The notes: a model not told the origin generated them from the sequence alone. 64,000 nucleotides of DNA from Paludibacterium purpuratum (GCF_004363805.1 NZ_SNZP01000017.1:1-64000); one strand, 5' to 3'. Counted from the stretch's first letter, positions 25,853 to 34,016 are shown. Numbers and translations are program-made.

Positions 25853-26110
25853 TTAATCGGCCGTTAGCACCAAGCAGTTCGCAAGATGGCGCGCATGCGC
25901 GACCTGCGGCAGCACCATCCATGTCATGCCGGCATCGATCGGCTCAAACGCCCAAAACAAGCGGCTATCGACCACCAAGCGGCACTCGTCGGAATTTGGG
26001 CGAGGCTGATGCGGCGTGCACAACATGGAAATCAGCGAAAACAACTGATGCTGGCGGGAATCCTGCTTTTGTGAAAACACAGGGACTGCATTACTATCGA
26101 TGGCAACCAT
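25853..26110 (-). CDS. Small mobile-element-type protein of unknown function
   Basis: An 85-aa protein beginning MVAIDSNAVPVFSQKQDSR, with a strong GAGGAG six bases before the ATG at 26110. It continues with a Cys-containing helix (HQLFSLISMLC) and ends GMTWMVLPQVAHARHLANC then LVLTAD. It looks like the small orphan proteins carried by P4-like satellites and integrative elements behind structured leaders; such a leader is present here. No specific family is claimed. The same layout recurs at the right end of the window. Confidence 0.5.
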   Translation of the reverse strand: MVAIDSNAVPVFSQKQDSRQHQLFSLISMLCTPHQPRPNSDECRLVVDSRLFWAFEPIDAGMTWMVLPQVAHARHLANCLVLTAD

Positions 26111-26131
26111 ACTGGCTCCTCGTGAGAGTTG

Positions 26132-26222
26132 GTGTGGCCAGCGGGTTCGGCGGTGTGCTACCACCCCGGGCCCGCGCCTCATAACGCGGCAAACGCCGCA
26201 CCCGTAGATTACCCAGCCACAC
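26132..26222 (-). other. Structured leader preceding the small mobile-type gene
   Basis: On the minus strand GTGTGGCTGGGT pairs with AACCCGCTGGCCACAC, with arms at + coordinates 26211-26222 and 26132-26147. They enclose ~63 nt containing inner hairpins such as GCGGC-GTTT-GCCGC. The structure ends about 20 nt before the start at 26110. The arrangement (outer stem, inner hairpins, SD, small ORF) parallels the one at 63839-63916. Confidence 0.45.
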
Positions 26223-26430
26223 ACCCACTGACAATCAAGCGCGGCCGTCAGAAAATGCTGAAATTTGTGGCCGTAAGGTGCGATCGCGCCCATCGTCTTC
26301 ATTCCTGGATACGGTCATATGCCCAGTTTGGTGATTAATCTACCTATATGGCATGATTTGTCGGCAGAAAGGCGGGGTATCGAATGCTCGATCACAGATT
26401 GATGACCGACTTTCAATAATGGAGGGTGGC

Positions 26431-26901
26431 ATGACGGCGGACAATCGCTTTGCAGATGCCTCGAAAGATCTGGGGTATGATTTTTCTGGGGAATTGAAAA
26501 TTGGCGGCAACTGTTCGCCAGTTGTTCAGGATGGAAAGCAGCTTTTCATTAGCGGGCAAATCCCCAGGATGGGCGACGAGGTATTGTTTGTTGGCGCTGT
26601 CGGTGATGGCATTAACTTGGCTTCCGCGAAAAAAGCCGCCGCGGTTTGCGTGATGCGTGCCCTTGCCCTGATTCAGCGCGCCATCGGTTCTCTGGCGTCA
26701 ATTCAGTGTGTGTCTAGAATGACTGTCTATGTCCGATCTGCGCCGTCCTTCACACAACAAAGCGAGGTGGCCGATGGCGCATCGGATACTTTGGCAAAGG
26801 TATTGGGCTCGATCGGCATGCACAGCAGAACCTCCGTTGGCGTGCTGCAGCTTCCCAAGGGCGCTGCTGTCGAGGTCGACCTCATCGTTTCGATAAAATA
26901 A
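26431..26901 (+). CDS. RidA/YjgF-family protein
   Basis: A 156-aa RidA-superfamily protein. Motifs include SPVVQDGKQLFISGQIPR and the C-terminal RTSVGVLQLPKGAAVEVDLIVSI, which forms the active-site cleft with a conserved Arg-(T/S)-SVGV segment. RidA proteins deaminate reactive enamines/imines; this longer variant is closer to the second RidA subgroup (YjgH/RutC-like), whose substrates vary. GGAGGG precedes the ATG at 26431, which is preferred over upstream in-frame codons. Confidence 0.85.
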   Translation: MTADNRFADASKDLGYDFSGELKIGGNCSPVVQDGKQLFISGQIPRMGDEVLFVGAVGDGINLASAKKAAAVCVMRALALIQRAIGSLASIQCVSRMTVYVRSAPSFTQQSEVADGASDTLAKVLGSIGMHSRTSVGVLQLPKGAAVEVDLIVSIK

Positions 26902-27082
26902 CGACCAAATCGATATCACAACATGCGATACATCCTTCGATTCATCAAATGGTATTGGCAAAAATGGCTGCGCATTCATGAAAGCGCTGACGTGAAGGAT
27001 TGCCGCACGACAAAGCCGAACGGTAAGTCGACACGCAACGCGCCATGATTCAATCGGGTGCTATCGCAAGAAAGAAGCTTCG

Positions 27083-27505
27083 ATGGAGTTTAAACTGGAT
27101 CTTTCCGATATTGCGGATGAGCAAGTCAGAGAGCGGATTATCGGCCCGTTGAAACAGTTCAATGAACAGCAGGCTGGCCCAGGCGGTTACCGCCCGCTGG
27201 TCATTACTGTCAAGAATGAGGCGGATGAGGTGGTGGGCGGTCTCTGGGGTGCGACGTCGTACGGTTGGTTGTTTACCCAGCTCCTTGTCGTTCCTGAGGC
27301 GGCCCGCGGTAAAGGCCTCGGCAAAAAAATATTAGCCATGGCGGAGCGGGAGGCCATTGCGCGAGGCTGTCATAGCGCGTGGCTGGATACGTTTGAGTTT
27401 CAGGCCAAAGGATTCTACCAACAGCTGGGATACACGGTTTTTGGTGAGCTGCCGGATTACCCTCGCGGCTTTTCTCGCTTTTTCTTGAAAAAATCGCTGG
27501 TTTAA
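27083..27505 (+). CDS. GNAT-family N-acetyltransferase
   Basis: A 140-aa single-domain GNAT enzyme. The acetyl-CoA loop is RGKGLGKK (residues ~77-84), preceded by LFTQLLVVPEAA and followed by GCHSAWLDTFEFQAKGFYQQLGY, the usual motif B. Substrate unknown. The gene has an AG-rich ribosome site (AAGAAAGAAG) and faces the convergent methyltransferase gene. Confidence 0.88.
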   Translation: MEFKLDLSDIADEQVRERIIGPLKQFNEQQAGPGGYRPLVITVKNEADEVVGGLWGATSYGWLFTQLLVVPEAARGKGLGKKILAMAEREAIARGCHSAWLDTFEFQAKGFYQQLGYTVFGELPDYPRGFSRFFLKKSLV

Positions 27506-27519
27506 CCGGGCGTGCCCGA

Positions 27520-28524
27520 TCAGGTCCATGCGGGCTTGCGTGCGGTGACGAGGCTTTCGCCGCCGGCGAGCACGACGCGCGTTATTTCCTCGAAGCCAGC
27601 CTGGGTCAGCCATTCCCGATACTCCCGCTCGGTGTGGGCGCGGCCTTCGTCGTAGATGTTGACGAATACCAGGTTGAACGTCACCGCTTCCTCTGGCGCA
27701 AGGCGCGAGTCGTCGAGGATTTTGCCGAGAATGAATACCGGACTGCCGGGTTCGAGTACTTGGAAAACATGCTTGAGAGCCTGCTGTGCTTGCGCGGGCG
27801 ACAAAACTTGAAAGAAGGAGCGCAGGACGGCGACGTCGTAGCGTCCGTCGAACGAGCCTTGTACCGCATCGCCTACGAGCGCGCGAACGTGTTCCGTCAT
27901 GTTTTCTTCGGCGATGAGGCGCTGAGCGATCGGCGCGACGATGGGCATTTCCAAAACCGTGGCGCGCAGCGATGGGTGGGCCGCGCATAGCGCCGTCGCC
28001 AGCCCGCCGGATCCCCCGCCGACGTCGAGCAGGTGGCGATGGCGTGAGAAATCCCAACGGCTCGCCAGCATGCGTCCACAAGCTTTTGTGGCGGGGTGCA
28101 GGCCGCGTAGGTAGGTTTCCATTGCGTCGGACGGGAGGGTGCCGAAGTCCAGCTTCGCCAGCGGCCGGTCGGCGCGGATGGAGGCGGCGGTATGTTGCAG
28201 TTCCTGGTAGCGGGCGGTGTAGAAAGCATGCCGGCCGCCGAGGTAGGTCGGCTTGCCTTTGACCAGGAATTCATCGGCTTCGGGGGTGTTGGCGAACAGC
28301 GCTTGCTCGACCGTCAACAGCTTGGCCGCCACCAGCGCGTATAGCAATGGGGTCAATCGTGCCGGCGCCACGTTCAGCGCTGCCGCCAATTGTTCGGCGC
28401 TCATCGGGCCGGCGGCCAGCGGCGTGAACAAATCCAACTGCATGCCTGCGATCATGGCGAAAGCCGGATAAGCGGCGGTGCCCAATTTTTGAATGGTTTC
28501 CGGTTGTAGGGCGGTGTGGGGCAT
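27520..28524 (-). CDS. SAM-dependent O-methyltransferase (acetylserotonin/hydroxyneurosporene type)
   Basis: A 334-aa methyltransferase_2 family enzyme. The N-terminal ~95 residues are the winged-helix dimerisation domain (IAGMQLDLFTPLAAGPMSAEQLAAALN). The C-terminal Rossmann domain has the SAM motif LLDVGGGSGGLA, VLEMP and a conserved Asp in ALVGDAVQG. Family members methylate hydroxyl groups of natural products or aromatic compounds. MPHTALQPETIQKLGT at 28524 is preferred to the in-frame Met at 28578. A 65-bp repeat lies just upstream. Confidence 0.87.
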   Translation of the reverse strand: MPHTALQPETIQKLGTAAYPAFAMIAGMQLDLFTPLAAGPMSAEQLAAALNVAPARLTPLLYALVAAKLLTVEQALFANTPEADEFLVKGKPTYLGGRHAFYTARYQELQHTAASIRADRPLAKLDFGTLPSDAMETYLRGLHPATKACGRMLASRWDFSRHRHLLDVGGGSGGLATALCAAHPSLRATVLEMPIVAPIAQRLIAEENMTEHVRALVGDAVQGSFDGRYDVAVLRSFFQVLSPAQAQQALKHVFQVLEPGSPVFILGKILDDSRLAPEEAVTFNLVFVNIYDEGRAHTEREYREWLTQAGFEEITRVVLAGGESLVTARKPAWT

Positions 28525-28611
28525 GCTGTTCTTTCGGGGTGGCTGAACGGGGTTTTCGCTGTTCCTCGATTGTGGCATGACGAGCGCTTTGGCGACGGTT
28601 GTGCTTCGCTT

Positions 28612-28676
28612 GCCGCTGTTGATTCAGGTCATGTTCTGGCGAAAGGCATGCCAGAGGAATGTTTTCGATGCTGGCT
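28612..28676. repeat. 65-bp direct repeat, left copy
   Basis: This copy begins GCCGCTGTTGATTCAGGTCA and ends CGATGCTGGCT. It matches the right copy at 29323-29387 at 57 of 65 positions by hand count, without gaps. The two copies bracket the toxin-antitoxin remnant. Confidence 0.85.
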
Positions 28677-28693
28677 GATGGTGGCGTGTGGCG

Positions 28694-28999
28694 CTATGCC
28701 AATACTTCCAGTCCTTTGCGGGCTACCAGGTTCAAGAGTTTCAGCGAAGGCCCGTTGGGGTGTTTTTCTCCACGCTCCCATTTGCGGATTGTCGACAAGC
28801 TGGTGTTGAGGTATGCGGCGAATACGGCTTGGCTAGCGCGGCAGCTCAGTCGCAGCGATTTGATTTCGGTCGGCGAAAATGGCTTGACCGGCGGCAAGCA
28901 ACTGGCATCGAACTCACGCATGGTCTGAGCGTCGATCAGACCTATATCGGCCAATTCTTTGGCCGTTTCATGCAAGGTGTTTAGCAAGCGGCTAGTCAT
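28694..28999 (-). CDS. HTH antitoxin of a type II (RelE/HigB-HigA like) toxin-antitoxin pair
   Basis: A 101-aa protein with a C-terminal Cro/C1-type HTH (FSPTEIKSLRLSCRASQAVFA, then YLNTSLSTIRKWERGEKHPNG) behind a short dimerisation segment. This is the usual antitoxin partner of COG4737-type RelE toxins. Its ATG overlaps the last codons of the toxin gene by 8 bp, so translation is coupled. It has the features of a working repressor although the toxin looks truncated. Confidence 0.85.
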   Translation of the reverse strand: MTSRLLNTLHETAKELADIGLIDAQTMREFDASCLPPVKPFSPTEIKSLRLSCRASQAVFAAYLNTSLSTIRKWERGEKHPNGPSLKLLNLVARKGLEVLA

Positions 29000-29290
29000 C
29001 GTAAGGAACCTCGATCAAATTGCCTTCGAGCAGCGTTAACGCAAGTTGCGCGGTATGAAAGTTTAAATACACCTCGGCCAATTGTTTTAAGGCTCTCAGC
29101 TCGTCGCGAGAAACGTTGTCGCGCTCGTTCTTGGCAAATCCATAGATAAAAAACGCCTTGTTTCCATGGCGGTACGCCAGCAAGGTACGTGCTCCGTTGC
29201 GCTTGCCTCGGCCAGGGAGCGGGACGCGCTTCTTGATGATGTGACTGCCAAGATCGGCATCGATTTGGTGACGTAGTCTGTTGTGTAAGT
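28992..29290 (-). pseudogene. RelE/COG4737-type toxin, 5'-truncated
   Basis: The recognisable frame reads QIDADLGSHIIKKRVPLPG, then RGKRNGARTLLAYRHGNKAFF and GFAKNERDNVSRDELRALK, ending LLEGNLIEVPYDD. This is the C-terminal four fifths of a RelE-like toxin with core motif FIYGFAKNERDN. The N-terminal strand-helix expected before it (of the FARWARK...L type) is missing: the sequence changes to unrelated codons (ATSGNLHNRL) near the right 65-bp repeat. A shorter 63-aa product from an internal ATG at 29183 is possible but would lack the first part of the fold. Confidence 0.7.
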
Positions 29291-29322
29291 TCCCCGAGGT
29301 TGCATGGCATTTTTCGCTGCAA

Positions 29323-29387
29323 GCCGCTGTTGATTCAGGTCATGTCCCGGCGAAAAACATGCCAAAGGAATTTTCTCGATGCTAGCT
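29323..29387. repeat. 65-bp direct repeat, right copy
   Basis: Second copy of the repeat described at 28612-28676, in the same orientation. It lies between the truncated toxin and the MFS transporter start. Confidence 0.85.
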
Positions 29388-29437
29388 TGGGAGCGCCTGT
29401 CATCCCAGGTTGTTACGAGCAAAGTCGAGAGTGGGTT

Positions 29438-30622
29438 ATGTTGAAAGAGCGTTGGGTTGTTTACGCATCATTCCTGATCATCTTTGCATTCACGACGGTG
29501 GATGCATCGATTTCGCCGATGGTGTTGCCGTTGCATCGGCATTTCGGCGTTTCCATGGACGAAATTCTGCTGCTGATTTCCAGTTGTACGGCGGGGATCG
29601 TCTTGGGCGTGTTTTGGGGGCCGATGCTGACGCGCTCGGTCATGTTGTCCAGGCTGGTCGTTGTTACTGTTGCAGCCATGGTGTTGGGCGTGGCGGGTTT
29701 CCTGGCTTTTCCTTCGTTTGCGATGGCCGTGGTGTTCCGCTTTGTTTTTGGCTTGGGCGGCGGGATTATGGCGTCGTTGATGTGGTGGCTAACCTTTCAT
29801 GGGGTTTCCAAAGCCAATTATCAGGCCATGGTGAATGTGTTGATGTCGGCCCGGCCGCTGGCTGCCGCGCTGGGTGTGCCATTTGCCACCATCGTCGCGG
29901 CCAAGTCGGCTTGGCACAGCCCGTTTTTGCTGTTTGCCGTGTTGATTCTGGGGTGTGGCGCGTTGCTGTATGCCCAGACGGGAAAGGTGACGCAGACGAT
30001 TGAAAAATGGGAGGCGAAGAGCCTGCTGCGCGATTACGGCATGGCGCTTGGCCAGCCGCAGGCGATGCCGTTTTACCTTGGCATGGTATTCAGTAAGGCC
30101 TGTTATTTCGGTATCTATGCCATTGCCGGGATCTGGTTTTACCGGCATTACGGTCTGCAATTGCTCGAAGTGGGCTCGCGGCTGTTCTTTATCGGTATGG
30201 CCGAGGTGGCAATGACCTTTGCGGCGCCCTATGTTCTGCGATATTTCGGTTATGTCAAAACGCTGGTGGGCAGCATTGTCTTGTCAGCGGCGGTGTTTCT
30301 TGTTCTGGTCAAGGCGTATTGCCCGTTGTGGGGCGCGACGCTGTTGTTTGTCGTCTTTGTCGGTTTGGATCGGGTGATTAGCATGGCGTTGACCCTTTCT
30401 TTGCCCAAGATGTTTCCTGACGTCGACAATCGGGCGATTTTCGGAAGCCTGGTGACGCTATCCGCCTGGATGGGCCTTGCCCTGGTTTCTTACCTGGAAG
30501 GCGATAATTTGGCGCGTGTCGGGTTGGGTGCGGTGGAGTGGGGGTTGCTGGCCAGTTTCGTATTCGGTTCTTGTCTGATCTGCTATGTGCAGCGGGTGCG
30601 GGTTTTTTCCCTGATGGATTAA
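29438..30622 (+). CDS. MFS transporter of unknown substrate
   Basis: A 394-aa major facilitator with about twelve hydrophobic spans. The N-terminal pair FAFTTVDASISPMVLPLHRHFG and GIVLGVFWGPMLTRS, and FGLGGGIMASLMWWL in helix 5, mark it as MFS_1. No resistance subfamily was recognised. The start MLKERWVVYASF at 29438 is preferred to in-frame codons back to 29300, which lie inside the 65-bp repeat. Confidence 0.85.
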   Translation: MLKERWVVYASFLIIFAFTTVDASISPMVLPLHRHFGVSMDEILLLISSCTAGIVLGVFWGPMLTRSVMLSRLVVVTVAAMVLGVAGFLAFPSFAMAVVFRFVFGLGGGIMASLMWWLTFHGVSKANYQAMVNVLMSARPLAAALGVPFATIVAAKSAWHSPFLLFAVLILGCGALLYAQTGKVTQTIEKWEAKSLLRDYGMALGQPQAMPFYLGMVFSKACYFGIYAIAGIWFYRHYGLQLLEVGSRLFFIGMAEVAMTFAAPYVLRYFGYVKTLVGSIVLSAAVFLVLVKAYCPLWGATLLFVVFVGLDRVISMALTLSLPKMFPDVDNRAIFGSLVTLSAWMGLALVSYLEGDNLARVGLGAVEWGLLASFVFGSCLICYVQRVRVFSLMD

Positions 30623-30680
30623 CTGCAAGTCCTTGAGTGTTTCTGGTAAGCTGTGGTGACATTATTTTTCTAATATTGCC

Positions 30681-31748
30681 ATGGTTAAAACGGAAAATCT
30701 CAATATCGAGTCATTCGACCCGATGCCGACGCCGGATGATATTCATCAACGCCTGCCGCTGTCGGATGCGTTGGCCGAGCATGTGCTGGCCAGTCGACAA
30801 GCGCTGCAACGGATTCTCGATCGATCCGACAAACGCAAGTTCGTCGTGGTCGGTCCTTGTTCGATTCACGATCCGGTTGCCGGGCTCGACTATGCGCGCC
30901 GCCTCAAGCGGTTGGCGGATGAGCTATCCGACGTGCTCTACTTGGTGATGCGCGTCTATTTCGAAAAGCCGCGAACCACAACCGGCTGGAAGGGGTTCAT
31001 CAACGATCCGCGCATGGATGATTCCTTCATGATCGACGAAGGGGTGTTCCGTGCGCGCGAGTTTCTGTTGGAAGTCAACCGTTTGGGGTTGCCGGCGGCA
31101 ACCGAGGCGCTGGATCCGATTGCGCCGCAGTACATCGGCGATCTGATCGCCTGGACGGCGATCGGCGCGCGCACCTCCGAGTCGCAGACCCATCGAGAGA
31201 TGTCGTCCGGCTTGTCCACGCCGGTTGGTTTCAAAAATGGCACGGATGGTTCGGTCGCCACCGCGGTCAATGCCATTATGTCGGCTTCGTATCCGCATAG
31301 TTTTCTTGGTATCAACGGCCAGGGGCGTTCGTCGATTATTCGTACCCGCGGCAACCGCTATGGCCATCTGGTTTTACGCGGCGGGGGCGGGCGGCCGAAC
31401 TACGATAGCGTCAGTGTCGCCATGGCCGAAGCGGCGCTCAGCGCGGCGGGCTTACCCTGCAATATCGTCATCGACTGCTCACACGCCAATTGCGGCAAGC
31501 AGGCCGCGCTGCAGCCGCTGGTGGTTGGCGATGTCTTGCGCCAGATCGAGTATGGCAACAGCAGTATTGTCGGCTTGATGCTGGAAAGCTTTCTGGAGGC
31601 CGGTAACCAGCCGTTGACGGAAAATTTGTCTGCGTTGCGCTATGGCTGTTCTGTGACCGACCCTTGTCTGAATTGGGAAACGACCGAAGCCACTTTGCGT
31701 GAGGCGGCGGTCGTTTTGCGTGGCGAGGCTCGGGGCGCGGGCGGCTGA
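30681..31748 (+). CDS. aroG: 3-deoxy-7-phosphoheptulonate synthase (DAHP synthase, class I)
   Basis: A 355-aa type I DAHP synthase that condenses phosphoenolpyruvate and erythrose 4-phosphate, the first step of aromatic amino-acid synthesis. The motifs KFVVVGPCSIHDP (metal and PEP site), VMRVYFEKPRTTTGWKG, IGARTSESQTHREMSSGLS, GFKNGTDG and VIDCSHANCGK are all intact. The N-terminal extension (~45 aa) is the regulatory region typical of feedback-sensitive E. coli-like isoenzymes. Which aromatic amino acid inhibits it cannot be read from sequence. Confidence 0.95.
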   Translation: MVKTENLNIESFDPMPTPDDIHQRLPLSDALAEHVLASRQALQRILDRSDKRKFVVVGPCSIHDPVAGLDYARRLKRLADELSDVLYLVMRVYFEKPRTTTGWKGFINDPRMDDSFMIDEGVFRAREFLLEVNRLGLPAATEALDPIAPQYIGDLIAWTAIGARTSESQTHREMSSGLSTPVGFKNGTDGSVATAVNAIMSASYPHSFLGINGQGRSSIIRTRGNRYGHLVLRGGGGRPNYDSVSVAMAEAALSAAGLPCNIVIDCSHANCGKQAALQPLVVGDVLRQIEYGNSSIVGLMLESFLEAGNQPLTENLSALRYGCSVTDPCLNWETTEATLREAAVVLRGEARGAGG

Positions 31749-31770
31749 ACGGGGGTTGGCGAGGTGGGCT

Positions 31771-31805
31771 TTACCCACAGAGATTGTGGATAAGACTGTG
31801 GGCAA
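31771..31805. promoter_or_regulatory. Cluster of DnaA-box-like 9-mers
   Basis: TGTGGATAA at 31785-31793 is a perfect DnaA box (reverse of TTATCCACA). TTACCCACA at 31771-31779 differs at one position and TGTGGGCAA at 31797-31805 at two. The first two also form an inverted repeat with a 5-bp centre. They sit between aroG and the Ala/Lys-rich protein gene; no origin-type AT-rich unwinding element or dnaA gene is nearby. Confidence 0.55.
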
Positions 31806-31934
31806 ATGCTGCAAGTGCTTGTCCGGTCGTTGGGGATATGGAGCGGTCAAATTTTGCGCATTTCATGCCGGTTAATTGAAATACAGTATAAATTGTTTAT
31901 ACTGTTAAGGTTAACTTGTGCACAGAGGTGAGCA

Positions 31935-32534
31935 ATGAAAGCAAGTAATCGCACCACCAAGCCGGCGGCCGCCACATCGGCTGTTGCCAAACCGGCGGCT
32001 GCCGCATCGGCTGTTGCCAAGCCTGAAGTAGCTAAGCCCGTAGCGGCCAAGCCCGCAGTAGCTAAGCCCGTAGCGGCCAAGCCCGCAGTAGCCAAGCCTG
32101 TAGCGGCCAAGCCCGCAGTAGCCAAGCCCGCAGTAGCCAAGCCCGCAGTAGCCAAGCCCGCAGCGGCCAAGCCCGCAGTAGCCAAACCCGCAGCGGCCAA
32201 ACCCGTAGCAGCCAAGCCTGTAGCAGCCAAGCCCGCAGTCGATCCGCATCCGGCCCAGGTGCTTGCCGAGGTGCAGGTCGCGTCGCAGATTCGGGTCAAG
32301 AAGAAGGCTGGGGGTAAGAAGCCCAAGTTGGTTAGGGATAGTTTCACCATGCCTGAGGGCGAGTACCAGCAGATTGCCGCGCTGAAGCAGCGTGTGTTGA
32401 CACTTGGGCAGGAGGTGAAGAAGAGCGAGTTGTTGCGTGCCGGCCTGGCCGCTTTGAGCAAGCTATCCAACGCGCAGTTGCAACAAGCGCTGTCGCAACT
32501 GGAAAAAATCAAGACTGGTCGGCCCGCCAAGTAA
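31935..32534 (+). CDS. Ala/Lys/Pro-repeat protein with ribbon-helix-helix-like C-terminal domain
   Basis: A 199-aa basic protein. Residues ~8-100 are near-perfect pentapeptide repeats of the AVAKP/AAAKP type, like the tails of histone-H1-like bacterial proteins. Residues ~125-199 form a folded domain (KLVRDSFTMPEGEYQQIAAL, KQRVLTLGQEVKKSELLRAGL, LEKIKTGRPAK) resembling a ribbon-helix-helix DNA-binding family of beta- and gammaproteobacteria. A nucleoid-associated role is inferred. AGAGGTGAGCA is a good ribosome site. DnaA-like boxes lie ~130 bp upstream and a terminator follows. Confidence 0.82.
   Translation: MKASNRTTKPAAATSAVAKPAAAASAVAKPEVAKPVAAKPAVAKPVAAKPAVAKPVAAKPAVAKPAVAKPAVAKPAAAKPAVAKPAAAKPVAAKPVAAKPAVDPHPAQVLAEVQVASQIRVKKKAGGKKPKLVRDSFTMPEGEYQQIAALKQRVLTLGQEVKKSELLRAGLAALSKLSNAQLQQALSQLEKIKTGRPAK
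32026..32241 (+). repeat. Tandem 15-bp coding repeat (AKPAV/AKPAA units)
   Basis: About fourteen consecutive 15-bp units of the form GCC-AAG-CCC-GCA-GTA with third-base and Ala/Val changes, inside the Ala/Lys-rich gene. Units are identical enough for slippage or unequal recombination to change copy number in frame. Confidence 0.9.
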
Positions 32535-32568
32535 GGGCTGATCGTTCGATGAAATGGGGTTTTCGCCT

Positions 32569-32602
32569 AATGCCAGTCAGTTAACGCCGACTGGCATTTT
32601 TC
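32569..32602 (+). terminator. Intrinsic terminator of the Ala/Lys-rich protein gene
   Basis: TGCCAGTC / GACTGGCA stem (32571-32578 and 32589-32596) with a 10-nt loop, followed by TTTTTCTT. Confidence 0.85.
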
Positions 32603-32724
32603 TTGATCGCTCGCAGGGGCTGTGAGAGCGACTTGAGCCGCGAACAGGGTAGTGCGGGGTGGAGGGTATCGCGGCTGAAGCCGCTACAGCCGCTCCTGCA
32701 GTGCGCCTTATGGGCCCCTTGTCT

Positions 32725-32976
32725 CTATTGTGGATCCGGGGTGGGGTGCATCAGCGATTGGATCAATTGATTGGTGGCGGCCTGCGCCGTGAGTTCCTTG
32801 GTGCTGTGGTCGTACAGCACCGAGCCGATGGCGATCAGGCTGAAGAGTTCTTCTTCGCTGAGCTTGGGCGCGATCTGTGCCAAGGTGACGGCATACAGTG
32901 CCGGAATGGCCGCCCACTTGATCTGTTGGCTGCTCTTGGCCTGAATCATGAAGCTGAGAATCTGAGAGGCGTTCAT
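32725..32976 (-). CDS. Hypothetical protein, 83 aa
   Basis: A small, mostly helical, non-secreted protein (MNASQILSFMIQAKSSQQIK, AQIAPKLSEEELFSLIAIG) with a Pro-rich tail. Amino-acid composition is natural and its opposite frames are poor, so it is probably real. No family recognised and no operon partner. The ribosome site is weak. Confidence 0.6.
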   Translation of the reverse strand: MNASQILSFMIQAKSSQQIKWAAIPALYAVTLAQIAPKLSEEELFSLIAIGSVLYDHSTKELTAQAATNQLIQSLMHPTPDPQ

Positions 32977-33156
32977 GGTGTGTTCTGGGCAAACGGTTGG
33001 GCAAGCCTACCATATTTTGTGGTTGCGTGGCCTGACGGCGGCAAGTATTGCCTCTGATGTCCTTTGTCGTTGGGTCATTTGATGTCGAAGCTTTATTTGT
33101 TAACCCATTGGAATATACTGTCCGCCGTTCGATGTTGACCTGATGGGGAGCTTTGC

Positions 33157-33870
33157 ATGATGAAAACGTGGCTTGTTGTCGTGGCCGGCGCCATGGCGGT
33201 ACTGAGTGGTTTAGCAATGGCGGCCGATATACCGGCCGGTAACGGATTCGACTATTACTTGTTGTCCACGCAATGGGTGCCGGGCTGGTGTCAGACCGGC
33301 ACGGCCGGCAAGAGCGGTGCGACGCTCGATCCGTCTCAGGCATGTGGCGAGAAGGTGGCGCCGTTGATGTTCCATGGCTTGTGGCCGGAGCGTAGCGATG
33401 GCAGTTATCCGCACGATTGCCATGCCGTGCCGCCACTCGATTCGACGCGGCTGACCTTTGCCAATCCCTATCGGCCGTACCTGAAGAACGCGGTCGAATT
33501 TGTCGATCACGAGTGGAGTAAGCACGCCACCTGTACGCCGTTTTATCAGCCGGGCAGCGAGCAAAGCGATGCCGCCGGGTATTACCAGCGTGTGAACCGC
33601 TATTTTGGCGACGCCATTGCCGCCTACCAAAAAATTACGGTGCCGGCGCTGGCGGCGCAGAGTACGGTCGACGCCATCAAGCAGCGTTTTGCCGAGCGCA
33701 ATCCGCAATATCCGGCTGCCGCCCAGTTCGCCACCTGCGACAAAGATCCCCAGCAGAAGAAGTTCTTGACCGGGCTGTGGTTGTGCGTCGACACCGGGCT
33801 GAAAGCGATCGCCTGCCCGGCTGGTTTGATGAAATATGAAAATTGCCAGGGTGAAATCAACACTCGCTGA
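33157..33870 (+). CDS. Secreted ribonuclease T2 family protein
   Basis: A 237-aa periplasmic or secreted RNase. Residues 1-22 are a signal peptide (MMKTWLVVVAGAMAVLSG to AMAAD). Both catalytic boxes are intact: CAS I MFHGLWPE and CAS II VEFVDHEWSKHATC, each with its His. Six or more cysteines are available for disulfides. Family members cleave single-stranded RNA with little base preference. GGGGAGC is the ribosome site and a strong terminator follows. Confidence 0.93.
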   Translation: MMKTWLVVVAGAMAVLSGLAMAADIPAGNGFDYYLLSTQWVPGWCQTGTAGKSGATLDPSQACGEKVAPLMFHGLWPERSDGSYPHDCHAVPPLDSTRLTFANPYRPYLKNAVEFVDHEWSKHATCTPFYQPGSEQSDAAGYYQRVNRYFGDAIAAYQKITVPALAAQSTVDAIKQRFAERNPQYPAAAQFATCDKDPQQKKFLTGLWLCVDTGLKAIACPAGLMKYENCQGEINTR

Positions 33871-33892
33871 GTGGTCATGAGCCGCATCCTGC

Positions 33893-33921
33893 AAAAAAGG
33901 CCGCTTTCGCGGCCTTTTTTT
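33893..33921 (+). terminator. Intrinsic terminator of the RNase T2 gene
   Basis: AAAAAAGGCCGC / GCGGCCTTTTTTT with a TTTC loop. The A-tract on the left makes it potentially bidirectional. Confidence 0.93.
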
Positions 33922-34016
33922 GATCTTGCGCATTTTTTTCATATTTCTATGCGCTATACCGTATGAATACCAATCATATTCCGCCATCGGGCGGTACCGA
34001 CAAAATGGGGTGGCGG

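Noticed and set aside
25689-25922. 77-codon minus-strand frame ending with an HTH-like AEHFGIGKSSVKRM segment
   Set aside because: The helix-turn-helix resemblance is short, the rest is low quality and overlaps the better-supported 85-aa gene; it may be transposase debris but cannot be assigned.
31771-31805. Chromosomal replication origin
   Set aside because: Only three DnaA-like boxes, no AT-rich unwinding region and no dnaA, dnaN or gidA neighbours; a regulatory cluster is more likely.
32026-32241. Possible CRISPR-like array
   Set aside because: The repeats are contiguous 15-bp in-frame units coding AKP(A/V)(A/V), with no spacers, inside an open reading frame.
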